In this document: one piece after another, positions 1 through 8,354 of the stretch
Layout: every line of letters starts with the position of its first letter
Position numbering within the stretch: the first letter of the stretch is position 1
NCBI GenBank assembly: GCA_944326565.1
Contig: CALVEL010000006.1
Location: 1-64,000, forward strand
Source: Candidatus Gastranaerophilales bacterium
Lineage (GTDB): Bacteria; Cyanobacteriota; Vampirovibrionia; Gastranaerophilales; Gastranaerophilaceae
Length of the DNA: 64,000 bases
Direction: 5' to 3'
Notes under the pieces: generated by a model
The model's input: the letters and a program-made list of their open reading frames with translations, nothing else
Database searches by the model: none
Told to the model about the DNA's origin: nothing
Position numbers and translations under genes: made by a program

Positions 1-1598
1 CTTGCGATACATAAAAATTCACCTTTTATTGAATACACAAGGACTTTTGAAAGGTCAAACAAACTGTATTTTATAAATACTTTTTCTCTTAAATCCAATA
101 AATAATCACTCCTATAATGCATTCCAAGAAATGTTATTCCATGTTTATTTATTGTCCTTGCTTCTGTTTTCATCATAAGGTCGTTCAAAATACTTTTATC
201 AATGTTCTCTTTTGAAATATCATTTAACATCTCTTGAATAGTTTTTGAACGGTTATTAGGACAAGGTTTTGAATTATGGTAATCGAGCCAGCAATCTATA
301 AATTTTATTGTTTCTTGAATTGTTGGAATATAGTTTTTTGTTAACTTATTATGCATCTCTCTATGCAATTTTTCTCCTCGTTTCATCCAAGCCGGTTTAT
401 TTTCAATACTTGTTCCTATATAACTTGTCATCATTTTTTCAAACTCTTCTTGAAATTCAAGGAAGAATCTTTCAATAACTTTTGCTCTTGCATTATATGG
501 TTTTGCAAAAACTGATTTTATTCCAAGTTTTGCATAAATTCCATTAAATCCTGCTTCATCAAAATCTATATTTTGGAAATATTTTGCTTTAAATGCTTTT
601 CCGTTATCTTGATAAACTACCTTCGGAATCAGACCGAGATTTAAAATAGAATTTCTTAATGCACTTGCTATGCATTGAGTATTTTCACTCATCATAATTT
701 CATATCCGACTAATGCTGTTGATTTCCAATCTAAAAAGCCGACCAAAGTTGCTCTGGTCGGCTTTCCTGTAAATGGATTGATTATTTGAAAATTAAGAAC
801 ATGTCCATCAGCTATCAAAACATCTCCTACTTCAATTTTAGAAATATCTCGTTCTATATACGGTTCAATTTTATCGTGATATGCTTTTTCACCTTCTCTA
901 AATAAAATCCACTTTGAATAATTGTTTTTCTTAAAATTCTCTGCAAATCTTCTGAATGTTAGATTACAAGGAATATTTTCATATCCTCGCTTTTCTAGAA
1001 TATGTTTTGTTAAATTTATAGCTTTTCCGATACTAAATTTATTCGGGTGTAACAAATATTTCAAAAATATCTGTTTCATTTCCTCATTCAAAATCGTATT
1101 ATATTCACCCTGTTGATTAGTTTTACGTTTTTGTAAAAGCCCCTCTGTTCCATAATCTTCAAAAGCTTTAACCCAACGATGAAGTGTACCTATCGAAATT
1201 GAACCTACAAACTTATATATCTGTGGCAGATATATTCCGCTGTTATATAAATCTAAAAATACTGAATCAGCCTCTTTTTTAGTCGAATATTTTTTACGAA
1301 TATTATACAAGGCAGTTACTATATCCACTCTTGCAAGTGCTGTTAATCTTGCATTTTCTGATACAAAATTCACCTTGTTTTCAAACGGAACAATTGCTGT
1401 TGTTTTTAATTCTTCTTCATCTAATCTATCTTGTATCTCCGGTTCTAATGAGGAATAAAGAATTTCATATGATTTTCCGCCTCTTACTTCAACTTCTCTT
1501 GCAATATATTTACCTTGGTTAATTGCAAGTCTTATCGAACGGGTACTTTTTAAGCCCTTTATTCTTGCTATTTCATTAATACCAATAAATTCATCCAT
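1..1598 (-). CDS. Mu/Tn552-family DDE transposase, partial (C-terminus beyond window)
   Basis: An open frame of 532 codons begins at the ATG at 1598-1596 (MDEFIGINEIARIKGL) and is still open at base 1. The N-terminus looks like a DNA-binding helix-turn-helix (NEIARIKGLKSTRSIRLAI) as in MuA-type transposases, followed by a second HTH-like region (SIGTLHRWVKAFEDYGTEGL). The integrase core follows, with the three acidic residues in recognisable settings: IADGHVLNF, VYQDNGKAFK and NARAKVIERFF. This is the DDE catalytic triad of the rve fold that cuts and joins transposon ends. No good ribosome binding site precedes the ATG. The frame is intact over the visible part, so the element may be active. 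Confidence 0.85.
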   Translation of the reverse strand, partial: MDEFIGINEIARIKGLKSTRSIRLAINQGKYIAREVEVRGGKSYEILYSSLEPEIQDRLDEEELKTTAIVPFENKVNFVSENARLTALARVDIVTALYNIRKKYSTKKEADSVFLDLYNSGIYLPQIYKFVGSISIGTLHRWVKAFEDYGTEGLLQKRKTNQQGEYNTILNEEMKQIFLKYLLHPNKFSIGKAINLTKHILEKRGYENIPCNLTFRRFAENFKKNNYSKWILFREGEKAYHDKIEPYIERDISKIEVGDVLIADGHVLNFQIINPFTGKPTRATLVGFLDWKSTALVGYEIMMSENTQCIASALRNSILNLGLIPKVVYQDNGKAFKAKYFQNIDFDEAGFNGIYAKLGIKSVFAKPYNARAKVIERFFLEFQEEFEKMMTSYIGTSIENKPAWMKRGEKLHREMHNKLTKNYIPTIQETIKFIDCWLDYHNSKPCPNNRSKTIQEMLNDISKENIDKSILNDLMMKTEARTINKHGITFLGMHYRSDYLLDLREKVFIKYSLFDLSKVLVYSIKGEFLCIA

Positions 1599-1685
1599 AC
1601 ACACAGATTAACTCTGAAGTCGGAAAAGTGTTCTTGTTTTCCTACTTTTGTAACATACCAACACAAATTACTCTTATTAAAGCCA

Positions 1686-1700
1686 AATCGGACATTATTT
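1686..1700 (+). repeat. Candidate transposase-binding repeat, copy 1
   Basis: AATCGGACATTATTT on the plus strand. It matches copies at 1825-1839 and 1924-1938, which lie on the other strand, around a shared core AAnSGGAC. Position between transposase and element end fits a binding site. Confidence 0.4.
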
Positions 1701-1824
1701 ACTTCAAAAGTCCAATAATCGTTTTATCCGTACAATTTAGTAAAATTGGGGAAATACAGAACTGTTATTAGGTTTTTAAAATAAAATGTTGGAAATTTGA
1801 GCCACTTTCTGATACCCAAAAGAG

Positions 1825-1839
1825 ACTTTTCGTCCGGTT
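1825..1839 (-). repeat. Candidate transposase-binding repeat, copy 2
   Basis: AACCGGACGAAAAGT on the minus strand, sharing the AAnSGGAC core with copies at 1686-1700 and 1924-1938. A further pair of inverted segments (ATAAAACGATTA near 1715 and 1850) also lies here. Confidence 0.35.
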
Positions 1840-1919
1840 TCATAACACATAAAACGATTACTTCCGACCGCCATCATTCAAACACAAAGCCAACTTTGCC
1901 GAATAATCTTTTTATGCGT

Positions 1920-2033
1920 TCAGATAAAATGTCCCGTTAAATTACAATATTCTACAGACGATTTTAGTGTTAAGGCATTAGCTTGCATTGGAGCTAGAAA
2001 TATTATAAAGAAAAAAATTAGTAATTTTTTCAT
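1920..2033 (-). pseudogene. 5' fragment of an exported-protein gene, interrupted by the transposon
   Basis: From the ATG at 2033-2031 the frame encodes a textbook signal peptide: MKK, a hydrophobic run (LLIFFFIIFLAP) and a cleavage site after MQANA. About ten mature residues (LTLKSSVEYC) follow. The frame then crosses the proposed transposon end and stops at 1922-1920. The mature protein is therefore lost. The residual leader says the target gene encoded an exported protein; its identity cannot be told from ten residues. The rest of the gene should lie beyond the far end of the element, outside the window. Confidence 0.6.
1924..1938 (-). repeat. Candidate transposase-binding repeat, copy 3 (end-proximal)
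   Basis: AACGGGACATTTTAT on the minus strand, closest to the proposed element end. It shares 11 of 15 bases with copy 1, and a site just inside the terminal TG is where the first MuA-type site normally lies. Confidence 0.4.
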
Positions 2034-2157
2034 AGATAATTAACCATATTGTTAAATCAGTGAGATATTAATAAAATGTGCTACTGATAAATCTTCTTAT
2101 TTTAAAATCTCAATAAGTTTATAATTATTACAATGATATTTCAGCAAATTTGTCAAA

Positions 2158-2195
2158 AATAATGGCGATAGACTTATAAGCCTATCGCCATTATT
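2158..2195 (-). terminator. Rho-independent terminator after tRNA-Arg
   Basis: A perfect 14-base inverted repeat (AATAATGGCGATAG and its complement) with a 10-base loop. On the minus strand it is followed by a U-rich run and lies directly downstream of the tRNA-Arg gene. Confidence 0.8.
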
Positions 2196-2205
2196 CTTCA
2201 AACCT

Positions 2206-2279
2206 TACGCGTGGAGGGATTCGAACCCCCGACCTTTTGGTTCGTAGCCAAACACTCTATCCAACTGAGCTACACACGC
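2206..2279 (-). tRNA. tRNA-Arg (anticodon ACG)
   Basis: The minus strand folds into a full cloverleaf of 74 bases. The D arm contains AGCTCAGTTGGATAGAG, the anticodon stem is TTTGG/CCAAA around loop CTACGAA (anticodon ACG), and the T arm contains GGTTCGAATCC-type sequence. The acceptor stem is GCGTGTG with CACGCGT, closed by a G-U pair. CCA is not encoded. The ACG anticodon is normally converted to ICG by TadA and reads CGN codons. The gene stands alone with its own terminator. Confidence 0.95.
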
Positions 2280-2490
2280 TTACTCTACCAAATTCGGTAC
2301 AGTTTGATTTTATCAAATAAATTTTTATTTTCAAGTCCTAAATTAATTTACGATAAATAATTATCTTTCATTTAAAAAAATGACTTATTATTAATATTCT
2401 TGCTTTTTTTATATATTGTTATGTAACATAATAAATGTAGCATAGTTGAGCATGCTTAACTTAAATCTATGATAATGAAAGGCAAAGATT

Positions 2491-2712
2491 ATGATCACTA
2501 ATTTTGAAGCTATTAAAGAATACGAGCTTACTGAAAGAGAAGTTCTGATTTTGGGTTTAATGACAGAAGGGTGTGACAACAGAGAAATTGCAAGCAAAAT
2601 TTATATCAGCATACACACAGTAAAAGCTCACGTGAGTGCTATCATAAAAAAATTAAACGCAAAAAACAGAACCCACGCCGCTTGCAAGGCTGTTAGAATT
2701 GGAATTTGCTAA
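2491..2712 (+). CDS. Stand-alone LuxR/GerE-type HTH regulator
   Basis: The 73-residue protein is essentially only the C-terminal DNA-binding domain of the LuxR/NarL family. The motif runs from LTEREVLILGLMTEG through NREIASKIYISIHTVKAHVSAI, which is the scaffold and recognition helix of the family. There is no receiver or ligand domain, so it resembles the GerE group of single-domain regulators. GAAAGG about ten bases before the ATG acts as ribosome binding site. It precedes the amidase gene by about 90 bases on the same strand; whether it regulates that gene is unknown. Start at 2491 chosen because of the ribosome binding site. Confidence 0.85.
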   Translation: MITNFEAIKEYELTEREVLILGLMTEGCDNREIASKIYISIHTVKAHVSAIIKKLNAKNRTHAACKAVRIGIC

Positions 2713-2804
2713 TTATTATTGTTACATTTTCTGCGTAAAAATAATGTTACAATTTTGAATCTTTCATACATTCTTATTATAATATCTATGTGGGATATTA
2801 ATTT

Positions 2805-4649
2805 ATGAAAATAATTTTCAAAATTTTTATATTATTCTTTCTATTTATTTGTACATTTACTCAAAAAGTATTCGCAGAAGATTTGTACAAAGTAACATCT
2901 TTCAACTATGACACCTCCAATGCTTTTATACTTTTAACTGTACCTGATACTGTTGAAGAACCTGTTTTGAAAAGTATAAAAGTAGTCAAAATGGAAAATC
3001 CCACAAGAGCTTATTTTGACATAAATTCATCAGTTTTGACAACACCAAGACAAGACTGGTCATTTACTGCTAATGGATTGAAACAGGTTATAGTAAGTCA
3101 ATTTTCAACTAATCCTGATGTTGTAAGAGTCGTTATGTATTTTGATGATGACTTTGACCTTTCCAAGGTACATTTTTACAGAATTAAAAATAATATCATT
3201 ATAAAATTCAAAGACATACAAGCAAAAAATGATTACTTTCAAAATATCTATAGAGATGATCATGCATCCGCAAGTGATTTTTATGAATATTTAACAATGA
3301 CAACACCGGATGTTCCAAAGGATGATGTTGTCACTCAAATACAAGAAGCTTTCAATACTCAACATACATCAAGAAAAGAACTTAAACTTAATACAAAATA
3401 TTATATTGACAGTATCACACCGAAACAAAACGCTATTTTACTAAACGGTTTTGGAACTATTACTATTGAAAAGCCAATGATTTTGACAAATCCTCTAAGA
3501 ATTGTCTATGACATTCCAAATACCCTGGTGAAAGGTAGCATAAGAAATACAGAATATAAAATTGGAGAAAATGAAACTGTAAAAATAGGACAGTTTTCTG
3601 TCAACAAAGCCCGAATAGTAATTACGACAGATGATGTCAAAAAATACATTCCTATCATATCAAGTGACAATCAGTCTTTATTAATTGCAAATACTGATAA
3701 AATCGGTAATTTCAACCTTTTTTCGAACATATCAAATATGATATCTTATTCATCTGAAAAAATAGATTCTCAAACAAATGCAATGACTCTTGCATTTACT
3801 GCACCAGTTGTACATGGCATTAACAGAACTAATGAAGAATTAACTCTATATCTTTATAATGTAGAGAATTATAATGAAAACGATTTTATAACGGCTTTTA
3901 AAAATACAGCATTTGAAAAAGCTCAAATAAGCCTTATTCCTCGAATAGGGCTCGAACTTACCTTACCATTAGAACAAAACAGTTTAGTCAACACGTTTTT
4001 AGGAGCAGACGGTAAAGCTTTAAAAATTATTGTAAAAGCACCTAAAAAACAAGCTTTCATTACAGAACCAACAACCCCGGCTCCCGTAACACAACCAAAA
4101 CCACAAGGAAAAGGTATAAGAAAGGTAGTTATAGATGCTGGCCATGGAGGAAGTGATTACGGGGCAATTAGATGTGATATAAACGAAAAAGATATTACTT
4201 TAGACGTTGCAAAACAAGTAAGAGATATGCTAGTTAAAAAAGGATATATTGTTCAAATGACCAGAGATGGCGATGAATATGTTTCTTTGCAAGACAGAGT
4301 AGCAATAAGTGAAAATTTTGAACCTGATATTTTCATAAGTATTCACGTTAATTCAAGTACCGGAACAGAAGCAAGCGGAGTTGAGACTCATTACTACCAT
4401 CAAGAAAGTCTGATGCTTGCACAGACTTTACATGCATCACTTGCGAGTGCAATTGATACAAAAAACAGAGGTCTGTTTAAATCAAAATTCTATGTTATAA
4501 ATCACACAACTGACCCTGCTATATTAATGGAAATAGGTTTTATATCAAACGATAAAGAAAGAGCAGAACTTAACAGTCCTGCAAGGAAAAAAGCTACAGC
4601 AAAAGCTATTGTAGAAGGAGTTGAGAACTATTTTAAACAAATCAAATAA
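2805..4649 (+). CDS. amiC: N-acetylmuramoyl-L-alanine amidase with AMIN-like N-terminal regions
   Basis: This 614-residue exported enzyme should cut the amide bond between muramic acid and the stem peptide during cell separation. A signal peptide occupies residues 1-24 (cleaved after VFA). About 400 residues follow with AMIN-like beta-rich character (VVKMENPTRAYFDI; NPLRIVYDIPN), which localise such amidases to peptidoglycan at division sites. A Pro-rich linker leads to an Amidase_3 domain from about residue 438. Zinc ligands are visible in VVIDAGHGG, in the Glu of INEKD and in ISIHVNS, and the catalytic Glu is in LMEIGFISN. This arrangement is common in cyanobacteria. The 3' end overlaps murI, suggesting a cell-wall operon. 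Confidence 0.9.
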   Translation: MKIIFKIFILFFLFICTFTQKVFAEDLYKVTSFNYDTSNAFILLTVPDTVEEPVLKSIKVVKMENPTRAYFDINSSVLTTPRQDWSFTANGLKQVIVSQFSTNPDVVRVVMYFDDDFDLSKVHFYRIKNNIIIKFKDIQAKNDYFQNIYRDDHASASDFYEYLTMTTPDVPKDDVVTQIQEAFNTQHTSRKELKLNTKYYIDSITPKQNAILLNGFGTITIEKPMILTNPLRIVYDIPNTLVKGSIRNTEYKIGENETVKIGQFSVNKARIVITTDDVKKYIPIISSDNQSLLIANTDKIGNFNLFSNISNMISYSSEKIDSQTNAMTLAFTAPVVHGINRTNEELTLYLYNVENYNENDFITAFKNTAFEKAQISLIPRIGLELTLPLEQNSLVNTFLGADGKALKIIVKAPKKQAFITEPTTPAPVTQPKPQGKGIRKVVIDAGHGGSDYGAIRCDINEKDITLDVAKQVRDMLVKKGYIVQMTRDGDEYVSLQDRVAISENFEPDIFISIHVNSSTGTEASGVETHYYHQESLMLAQTLHASLASAIDTKNRGLFKSKFYVINHTTDPAILMEIGFISNDKERAELNSPARKKATAKAIVEGVENYFKQIK

Positions 4650-5430
4650 TAACCCCATAGGATTTTTTGACTCAGGAGTCGGCGGAGTAACCGTATATGA
4701 GCAAGTAAAAAAATTACTGCCAAATGAAAATTACATCTACTTCGGAGACACCAAAAATATGCCATATGGCGAAAAAACAGAAGAACAGCTTCTTATATTC
4801 GCTGACAAAATCTTTAAATTCCTTGAAGAAAAGGGTACAAAAGCTGTTGTTATGGCTTGTAACACAACATCAGCTGTTGTGTATGAAAAATTAAAAAACA
4901 ATTACAATTTCGAAATCTATCCCATTATACAATCTGTTTCTAAATCAATAGCCGAAATGCCAATAAAAAGAATAGGTGTCTTTGCAACTCAAGCTACAAT
5001 TAATACCCATTGCTACAAGAAAGAATTACAAAAATATAATTCTGCTCTTGAAATAATAGAAATTGCCTGTCCCGGATGGGTAAAAATTGTTGAAAACGGA
5101 CAGGAAAATTCCAATGAAGCAAAACAAGCTGTTAAAGAAAAAATGAACGAGATGATGCTCTTAACCCCTGAAAAAATAATTTTAGGTTGCACTCACTATC
5201 CATATTTGCTTAACGTTTTATCTGAATTTGCACCTGCTAATATGTTTATTAATCCATCCATAGAATTTGCACAAATTATAAAAAAAGATTTGGAACAGAA
5301 AGGACTTTTAAATAAAATAGAAAATGAATCTTTTGAAAAATTCTATGTAAGCAAATCCCCTGAAAACTTTAAAAATGCAGCGTCAATATTTTATAAAATA
5401 GATTCAATGCCTGAGCTTATATTAAATTAA
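4621..5430 (+). CDS. murI: Glutamate racemase
   Basis: MurI interconverts L- and D-glutamate to supply D-Glu for peptidoglycan. The two catalytic cysteines are in MACNTTSA and LGCTHYPYL, and the N-terminal IGFFDSGVGG holds the conserved Asp-Ser. The frame has no ATG upstream of this motif. It opens at a TTG (4621) inside the end of the amidase gene, but AGGAG ends at 4620, directly against that TTG. An ATT at 4630 has the better spacing (nine bases) from the same AGGAG. The true start is therefore uncertain, either TTG or a rare ATT. The overlap with the amidase gene implies translational coupling of two cell-wall genes. Confidence 0.93.
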   Translation: MRTILNKSNNNPIGFFDSGVGGVTVYEQVKKLLPNENYIYFGDTKNMPYGEKTEEQLLIFADKIFKFLEEKGTKAVVMACNTTSAVVYEKLKNNYNFEIYPIIQSVSKSIAEMPIKRIGVFATQATINTHCYKKELQKYNSALEIIEIACPGWVKIVENGQENSNEAKQAVKEKMNEMMLLTPEKIILGCTHYPYLLNVLSEFAPANMFINPSIEFAQIIKKDLEQKGLLNKIENESFEKFYVSKSPENFKNAASIFYKIDSMPELILN

Positions 5431-6393
5431 ATCGAGACATTTTTTATATGTTTCAACTTCAATTATTGAATTACTTTTAAATAAATTCTTATTTGTTACA
5501 TCCAAAATAGTAGTATTTTCTTTCACTGCAAATATTTTTATATTTCTATTTATTGCCTCAAATACTGGAACAGACCCGAGTGAATTATAAGGCATTACAA
5601 GATAATCAAGATTTTCTATACTTATTCCGCCTCGTTTGACTAATTTCGGCGCATTATTCAAACCTAAAAGCACACAAGGAAGAAATGTCGGCGTAATATA
5701 TTCTGATGCAGATTTCGGATTAACTAAATCAGTTGATATAGAAAAATCTTCAAAAGCCGGTGAATGCGCACAAGGTATTTGAAATTCTTTTGAGATACAA
5801 TGCGAAATTATACCTTCTACCCCTCCTACAGGATCGACCCCAGATCCATTTTGATAATCAAGATTATCATCCTCAGGATCTTTAAAAAGACATACTATAG
5901 CAACAGCCTCTGCTCCTTTATTAATAAGTTTTTCTACAGCACCATAAATTGTTTCAATATTTTTTACCACACCTGACGATATCCCGCTGTTATCAACATA
6001 AAAATCAACTCCTACTTCAGAATTCGTCATTTCATATCCAATTACATCCACACCATATACTATCTTTACTGCATTAATTGTATTAATATGGATATTCAAA
6101 ACATTTTCAGGAATAGCACTGTCAAAAACAACACCTATTTTATTATTATAAGAAGGTACAAACTCAAGATTGCCCTTAAAAAATTCATCAAGACTGTACC
6201 CTTCAATATAAAACATATTTTCATTAATACTTGAAAAGACTCCTGCATTGACAACATTAGGATTGACAATAAGTTTGGATTTTTTGGAAAATTCTCTTGC
6301 ATAACAACTTGCATCCCCAGCAAACCCACCAATTGAAGCACCAATTCCAGTCGGGACAATAAATGCACCTAATTTTTCACCACTATCTAACAT
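5422..6393 (-). CDS. DUF3326 family protein
   Basis: I recognise the N-terminal signature FIVPTGIGASIGGFAGDAS, followed by NPNVVNAGVF, as the DUF3326 family, common in cyanobacteria and of unknown function. The frame extends upstream to 6537, but that part crosses the terminator hairpin at 6411-6439 and the end of the next gene. The ATG at 6393 (MLDSGEKLGAFIVPTG) places the signature at the normal distance from the N-terminus. Length is then 323 residues. No good ribosome binding site is visible. It is convergent with murI, with an overlap of a few bases at the 3' ends. Confidence 0.8.
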   Translation of the reverse strand: MLDSGEKLGAFIVPTGIGASIGGFAGDASCYAREFSKKSKLIVNPNVVNAGVFSSINENMFYIEGYSLDEFFKGNLEFVPSYNNKIGVVFDSAIPENVLNIHINTINAVKIVYGVDVIGYEMTNSEVGVDFYVDNSGISSGVVKNIETIYGAVEKLINKGAEAVAIVCLFKDPEDDNLDYQNGSGVDPVGGVEGIISHCISKEFQIPCAHSPAFEDFSISTDLVNPKSASEYITPTFLPCVLLGLNNAPKLVKRGGISIENLDYLVMPYNSLGSVPVFEAINRNIKIFAVKENTTILDVTNKNLFKSNSIIEVETYKKCLDLI

Positions 6394-6410
6394 AATATAA
6401 TAATATAATA

Positions 6411-6439
6411 AATAAGCGGACTTTAAAAGTCCGCTTATT
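6411..6439 (-). terminator. Rho-independent terminator
   Basis: AATAAGCGGACTTT and its complement form a strong stem; on the minus strand it follows the stop codon of the coiled-coil gene at 6449 and is followed by a U-rich run. Confidence 0.8.
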
Positions 6440-6448
6440 TCATCTTTA

Positions 6449-6838
6449 TTATTTACCTGCTCCGCCATATGTAAAGTCATTTTTGACATTTGTTTGAAGC
6501 AATTTGGTCCAAGAACTTTCATATGTGGTAATTTCATTTAACCTTGTCTCATAGTTGTTTTTATCAAGCTCTAACTGTTCTTCCCAGTTATTTAAATTTT
6601 GCAGTTCATATTCATGTTCTTTTTCTAAAATTTCCATTACTGTATCATAATAATCAGGGTCTGTTTCAGAATAATTATAATAGTAGTATTGCTGCTTATC
6701 ATTATATTTTGCTTGCAATTCTGCACTGTCTCTTGATGCATTCATCATGTTCATCATAATATTTGACAATTTCTCATTAATCATTGATTTTTGTTTTGTA
6801 TACATCAATAATGTTTCTTGAATATTTGATATTGCCAT
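6449..6838 (-). CDS. Small coiled-coil orphan protein, Tyr/Asn-rich
   Basis: The start is taken at the ATG at 6838 (MAISNIQETLLMYTKQK) because AGAGGACGAGAG precedes it; the frame is open further up without support. The 129-residue product is mostly charged alpha-helix with a Tyr-rich patch (KQQYYYYNYSETDPDYY) and a second helix (EQLELDKNNYETRLNEI), ending in TYGGAGK. There is no signal peptide or membrane segment. I do not recognise the family. Its layout (two helices, short polar tail, met-rich middle) resembles the other orphan on the far side of clpP (7735-8274). Function unknown. Confidence 0.7.
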   Translation of the reverse strand: MAISNIQETLLMYTKQKSMINEKLSNIMMNMMNASRDSAELQAKYNDKQQYYYYNYSETDPDYYDTVMEILEKEHEYELQNLNNWEEQLELDKNNYETRLNEITTYESSWTKLLQTNVKNDFTYGGAGK

Positions 6839-6950
6839 ATCTCTCGTCCTCTTATTTCTACTCTTATATTTATAAAAACATTTTAAATAGGCTGTTTTCA
6901 AGAATAGTTTAATTTGTTACATTTGTTAACATATTAGATAAAAAGACAGA

Positions 6951-6979
6951 TTGTAGAAGTTATATTTTTATATTATAAT
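6951..6979 (+). promoter_or_regulatory. Sigma-70-type promoter of clpP
   Basis: TTGTAG, a 17-base spacer and a perfect TATAAT, located 26 bases before the clpP start codon. Confidence 0.6.
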
Positions 6980-7004
6980 ATCTGTATTAAATTAGGAGAG
7001 AAAA

Positions 7005-7619
7005 ATGGATAAAGAAACTTATATGAGAATTATGGGCTATGTACCGACAGTAATTGAGTCCTCATCAAGAGGAGAAAAGTCTTTTGATATATTTTCAAGA
7101 CTTTTAAGAGAAAGAATTATTTTTCTTGGTTCTGAAATTAATGACGAGGTTGCAAATTCAGTTGTTGCTCAATTATTGTTGTTAGACAGTGAAAATAATG
7201 AGAAAGATATTATGCTGTATATCAACAGCCCTGGTGGTGTTATTACTGCGGGTATGGCGATATATGATACAATGAATTTAATAAAATCTGATGTATGTAC
7301 AATCTGTCTTGGTGATGCAGCATCAATGGGAGCATTTTTATTATGCTCAGGAACCAAAGGTAAAAGAATGGCACTGCCTAATTCTAGGATAATGATTCAC
7401 CAGCCTCTTGGCGGAGCTAAAGGACAGGCAACTGATATTGAAATTGAAGCAAAAGAAATTATGCGTATGAAAGAAATGTTAATAAGCATAATGGCTGAAA
7501 ATTCAGGACAACCTTATGAAAAAGTTAAAGAAGATTGCGAACGTGATCACTTCCTGACAGCTAAAGAAGCTCTGGAATATGGACTAATTGATAAGGTTGT
7601 TGAAAGAAATTCATTGTAA
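7005..7619 (+). CDS. clpP: ATP-dependent Clp protease proteolytic subunit
   Basis: ClpP forms the two-ring serine protease chamber fed by Clp ATPases. At 204 residues it has standard length. The catalytic serine is in [11 protein letters not shown], the histidine in [12 protein letters not shown], and the Asp lies in the C-terminal region near [18 protein letters not shown]. The conserved INSPGG loop is present. GGAGAG precedes the ATG. The gene has its own promoter and terminator, so it is a single-gene unit and not paired here with clpX. Confidence 0.97.
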   Translation: MDKETYMRIMGYVPTVIESSSRGEKSFDIFSRLLRERIIFLGSEINDEVANSVVAQLLLLDSENNEKDIMLYINSPGGVITAGMAIYDTMNLIKSDVCTICLGDAASMGAFLLCSGTKGKRMALPNSRIMIHQPLGGAKGQATDIEIEAKEIMRMKEMLISIMAENSGQPYEKVKEDCERDHFLTAKEALEYGLIDKVVERNSL

Positions 7620-7638
7620 TAAAACTTAACAATTCATC

Positions 7639-7672
7639 AAAAACATGCAATTCATTAGAGTTGCATGTTTTT
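7639..7672 (+). terminator. Rho-independent terminator of clpP
   Basis: AAAACATGCAA and TTGCATGTTTT form a stem around a ten-base loop about 20 bases past the clpP stop. Confidence 0.75.
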
Positions 7673-7734
7673 ATATATGTGTAAAGGTTAAAAGGTTACA
7701 AAGGTTAGTTACAAAATTACGGTAGGAGTTTAAT

Positions 7735-8274
7735 ATGTCACTCTTGGTTTTCGCATATCGAAAATATGAGATGATACGCCAGAAAAACGAATTAAATTAT
7801 CGTATAGTGGCGTTGACCAGAAAGCTTAATGAATTGCAGCAATATGCCGCAAACATAGGCGATGGGACTTTATCAATGACTGATATGTTAAATGTTCCTG
7901 CTTCTATGTTTAACCGTACAATGGCATTTATGATGTATTCACATAATGGAGCTTTACGAGGAGCTCAAATGAATATGCAAATGATGTCTCCGCAAATTAA
8001 TATGCAAATACAACAAATGCAGCAAATGTCTCAAAATCAGGATCCAAATGCTGCTGCTATGTATCAAAATTATATTTTCCAAAATTTATATAAACAAGAA
8101 TTAGAAAAATATCAAAAACATGAACAGAAGTTATTAAATCAACAAGAGCAAGAAATTCAACAGGAAAAAGCAAGACTTGAAGCTCAGTTAAGAATGGTAG
8201 AAGCCGAATATGAAAGCACAGTCCAAGCAGAAAAACAATCAGCTCAATTCTGGAAACCTGAGTATGTTGCTTAA
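7735..8274 (+). CDS. Coiled-coil orphan protein, Met/Gln-rich
   Basis: The 179-residue product starts after GGTAGGAG. Residues 10-45 form a charged helix (YEMIRQKNELNYRIVALT); the middle is extremely Met/Gln-rich (repeats like QMNMQMM and NMQIQQMQQMSQNQ); residues 100-165 form a strong coiled coil (QQEQEIQQEKARLEAQL). No signal peptide or membrane segment. I do not recognise the family. Overall design recalls small helical secretion-substrate or filament-associated proteins, but that is only an impression. It ends in a terminator shared with the convergent cyclo-ligase gene. Confidence 0.75.
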   Translation: MSLLVFAYRKYEMIRQKNELNYRIVALTRKLNELQQYAANIGDGTLSMTDMLNVPASMFNRTMAFMMYSHNGALRGAQMNMQMMSPQINMQIQQMQQMSQNQDPNAAAMYQNYIFQNLYKQELEKYQKHEQKLLNQQEQEIQQEKARLEAQLRMVEAEYESTVQAEKQSAQFWKPEYVA

Positions 8275-8322
8275 AAAAGTTTAACTCCCTCTCCCCTTAT
8301 TAATAACTGACCATAATCACTT

Positions 8323-8354
8323 ACAAATAGTCCGTATAAAAACGGACTATTTGT
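8323..8354. terminator. Bidirectional terminator
   Basis: ACAAATAGTCCGT and its exact complement flank a six-base loop between two convergent genes; the stem ends are A/T-rich on both strands. Confidence 0.75.

Larger units (their letters stand above)
1..1956 (-). mobile_element. Mu/Tn552-type DDE transposon, one end (runs off left edge)
   Basis: The transposase gene reads leftward out of the window, and about 350 bases of AT-rich, non-coding DNA separate its start from an apparent element end near 1946-1956. That end is placed where a signal-peptide gene fragment on the same strand stops making sense and where a 5'-TG dinucleotide, typical of Mu-like ends, occurs (complement of CA at 1945-1946 or 1955-1956). 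Three related 15-base repeats lie within 270 bases of this end, as expected for transposase binding sites. The other end and any partner gene (an ATPase such as MuB/TniB) lie outside the window, so the exact boundary and target duplication cannot be seen. Confidence 0.6.

Noticed and set aside
922-1522. Open frames on the plus strand inside the transposase gene
   Set aside because: They are shadows of the leftward transposase frame and lack ribosome binding sites and coding character.
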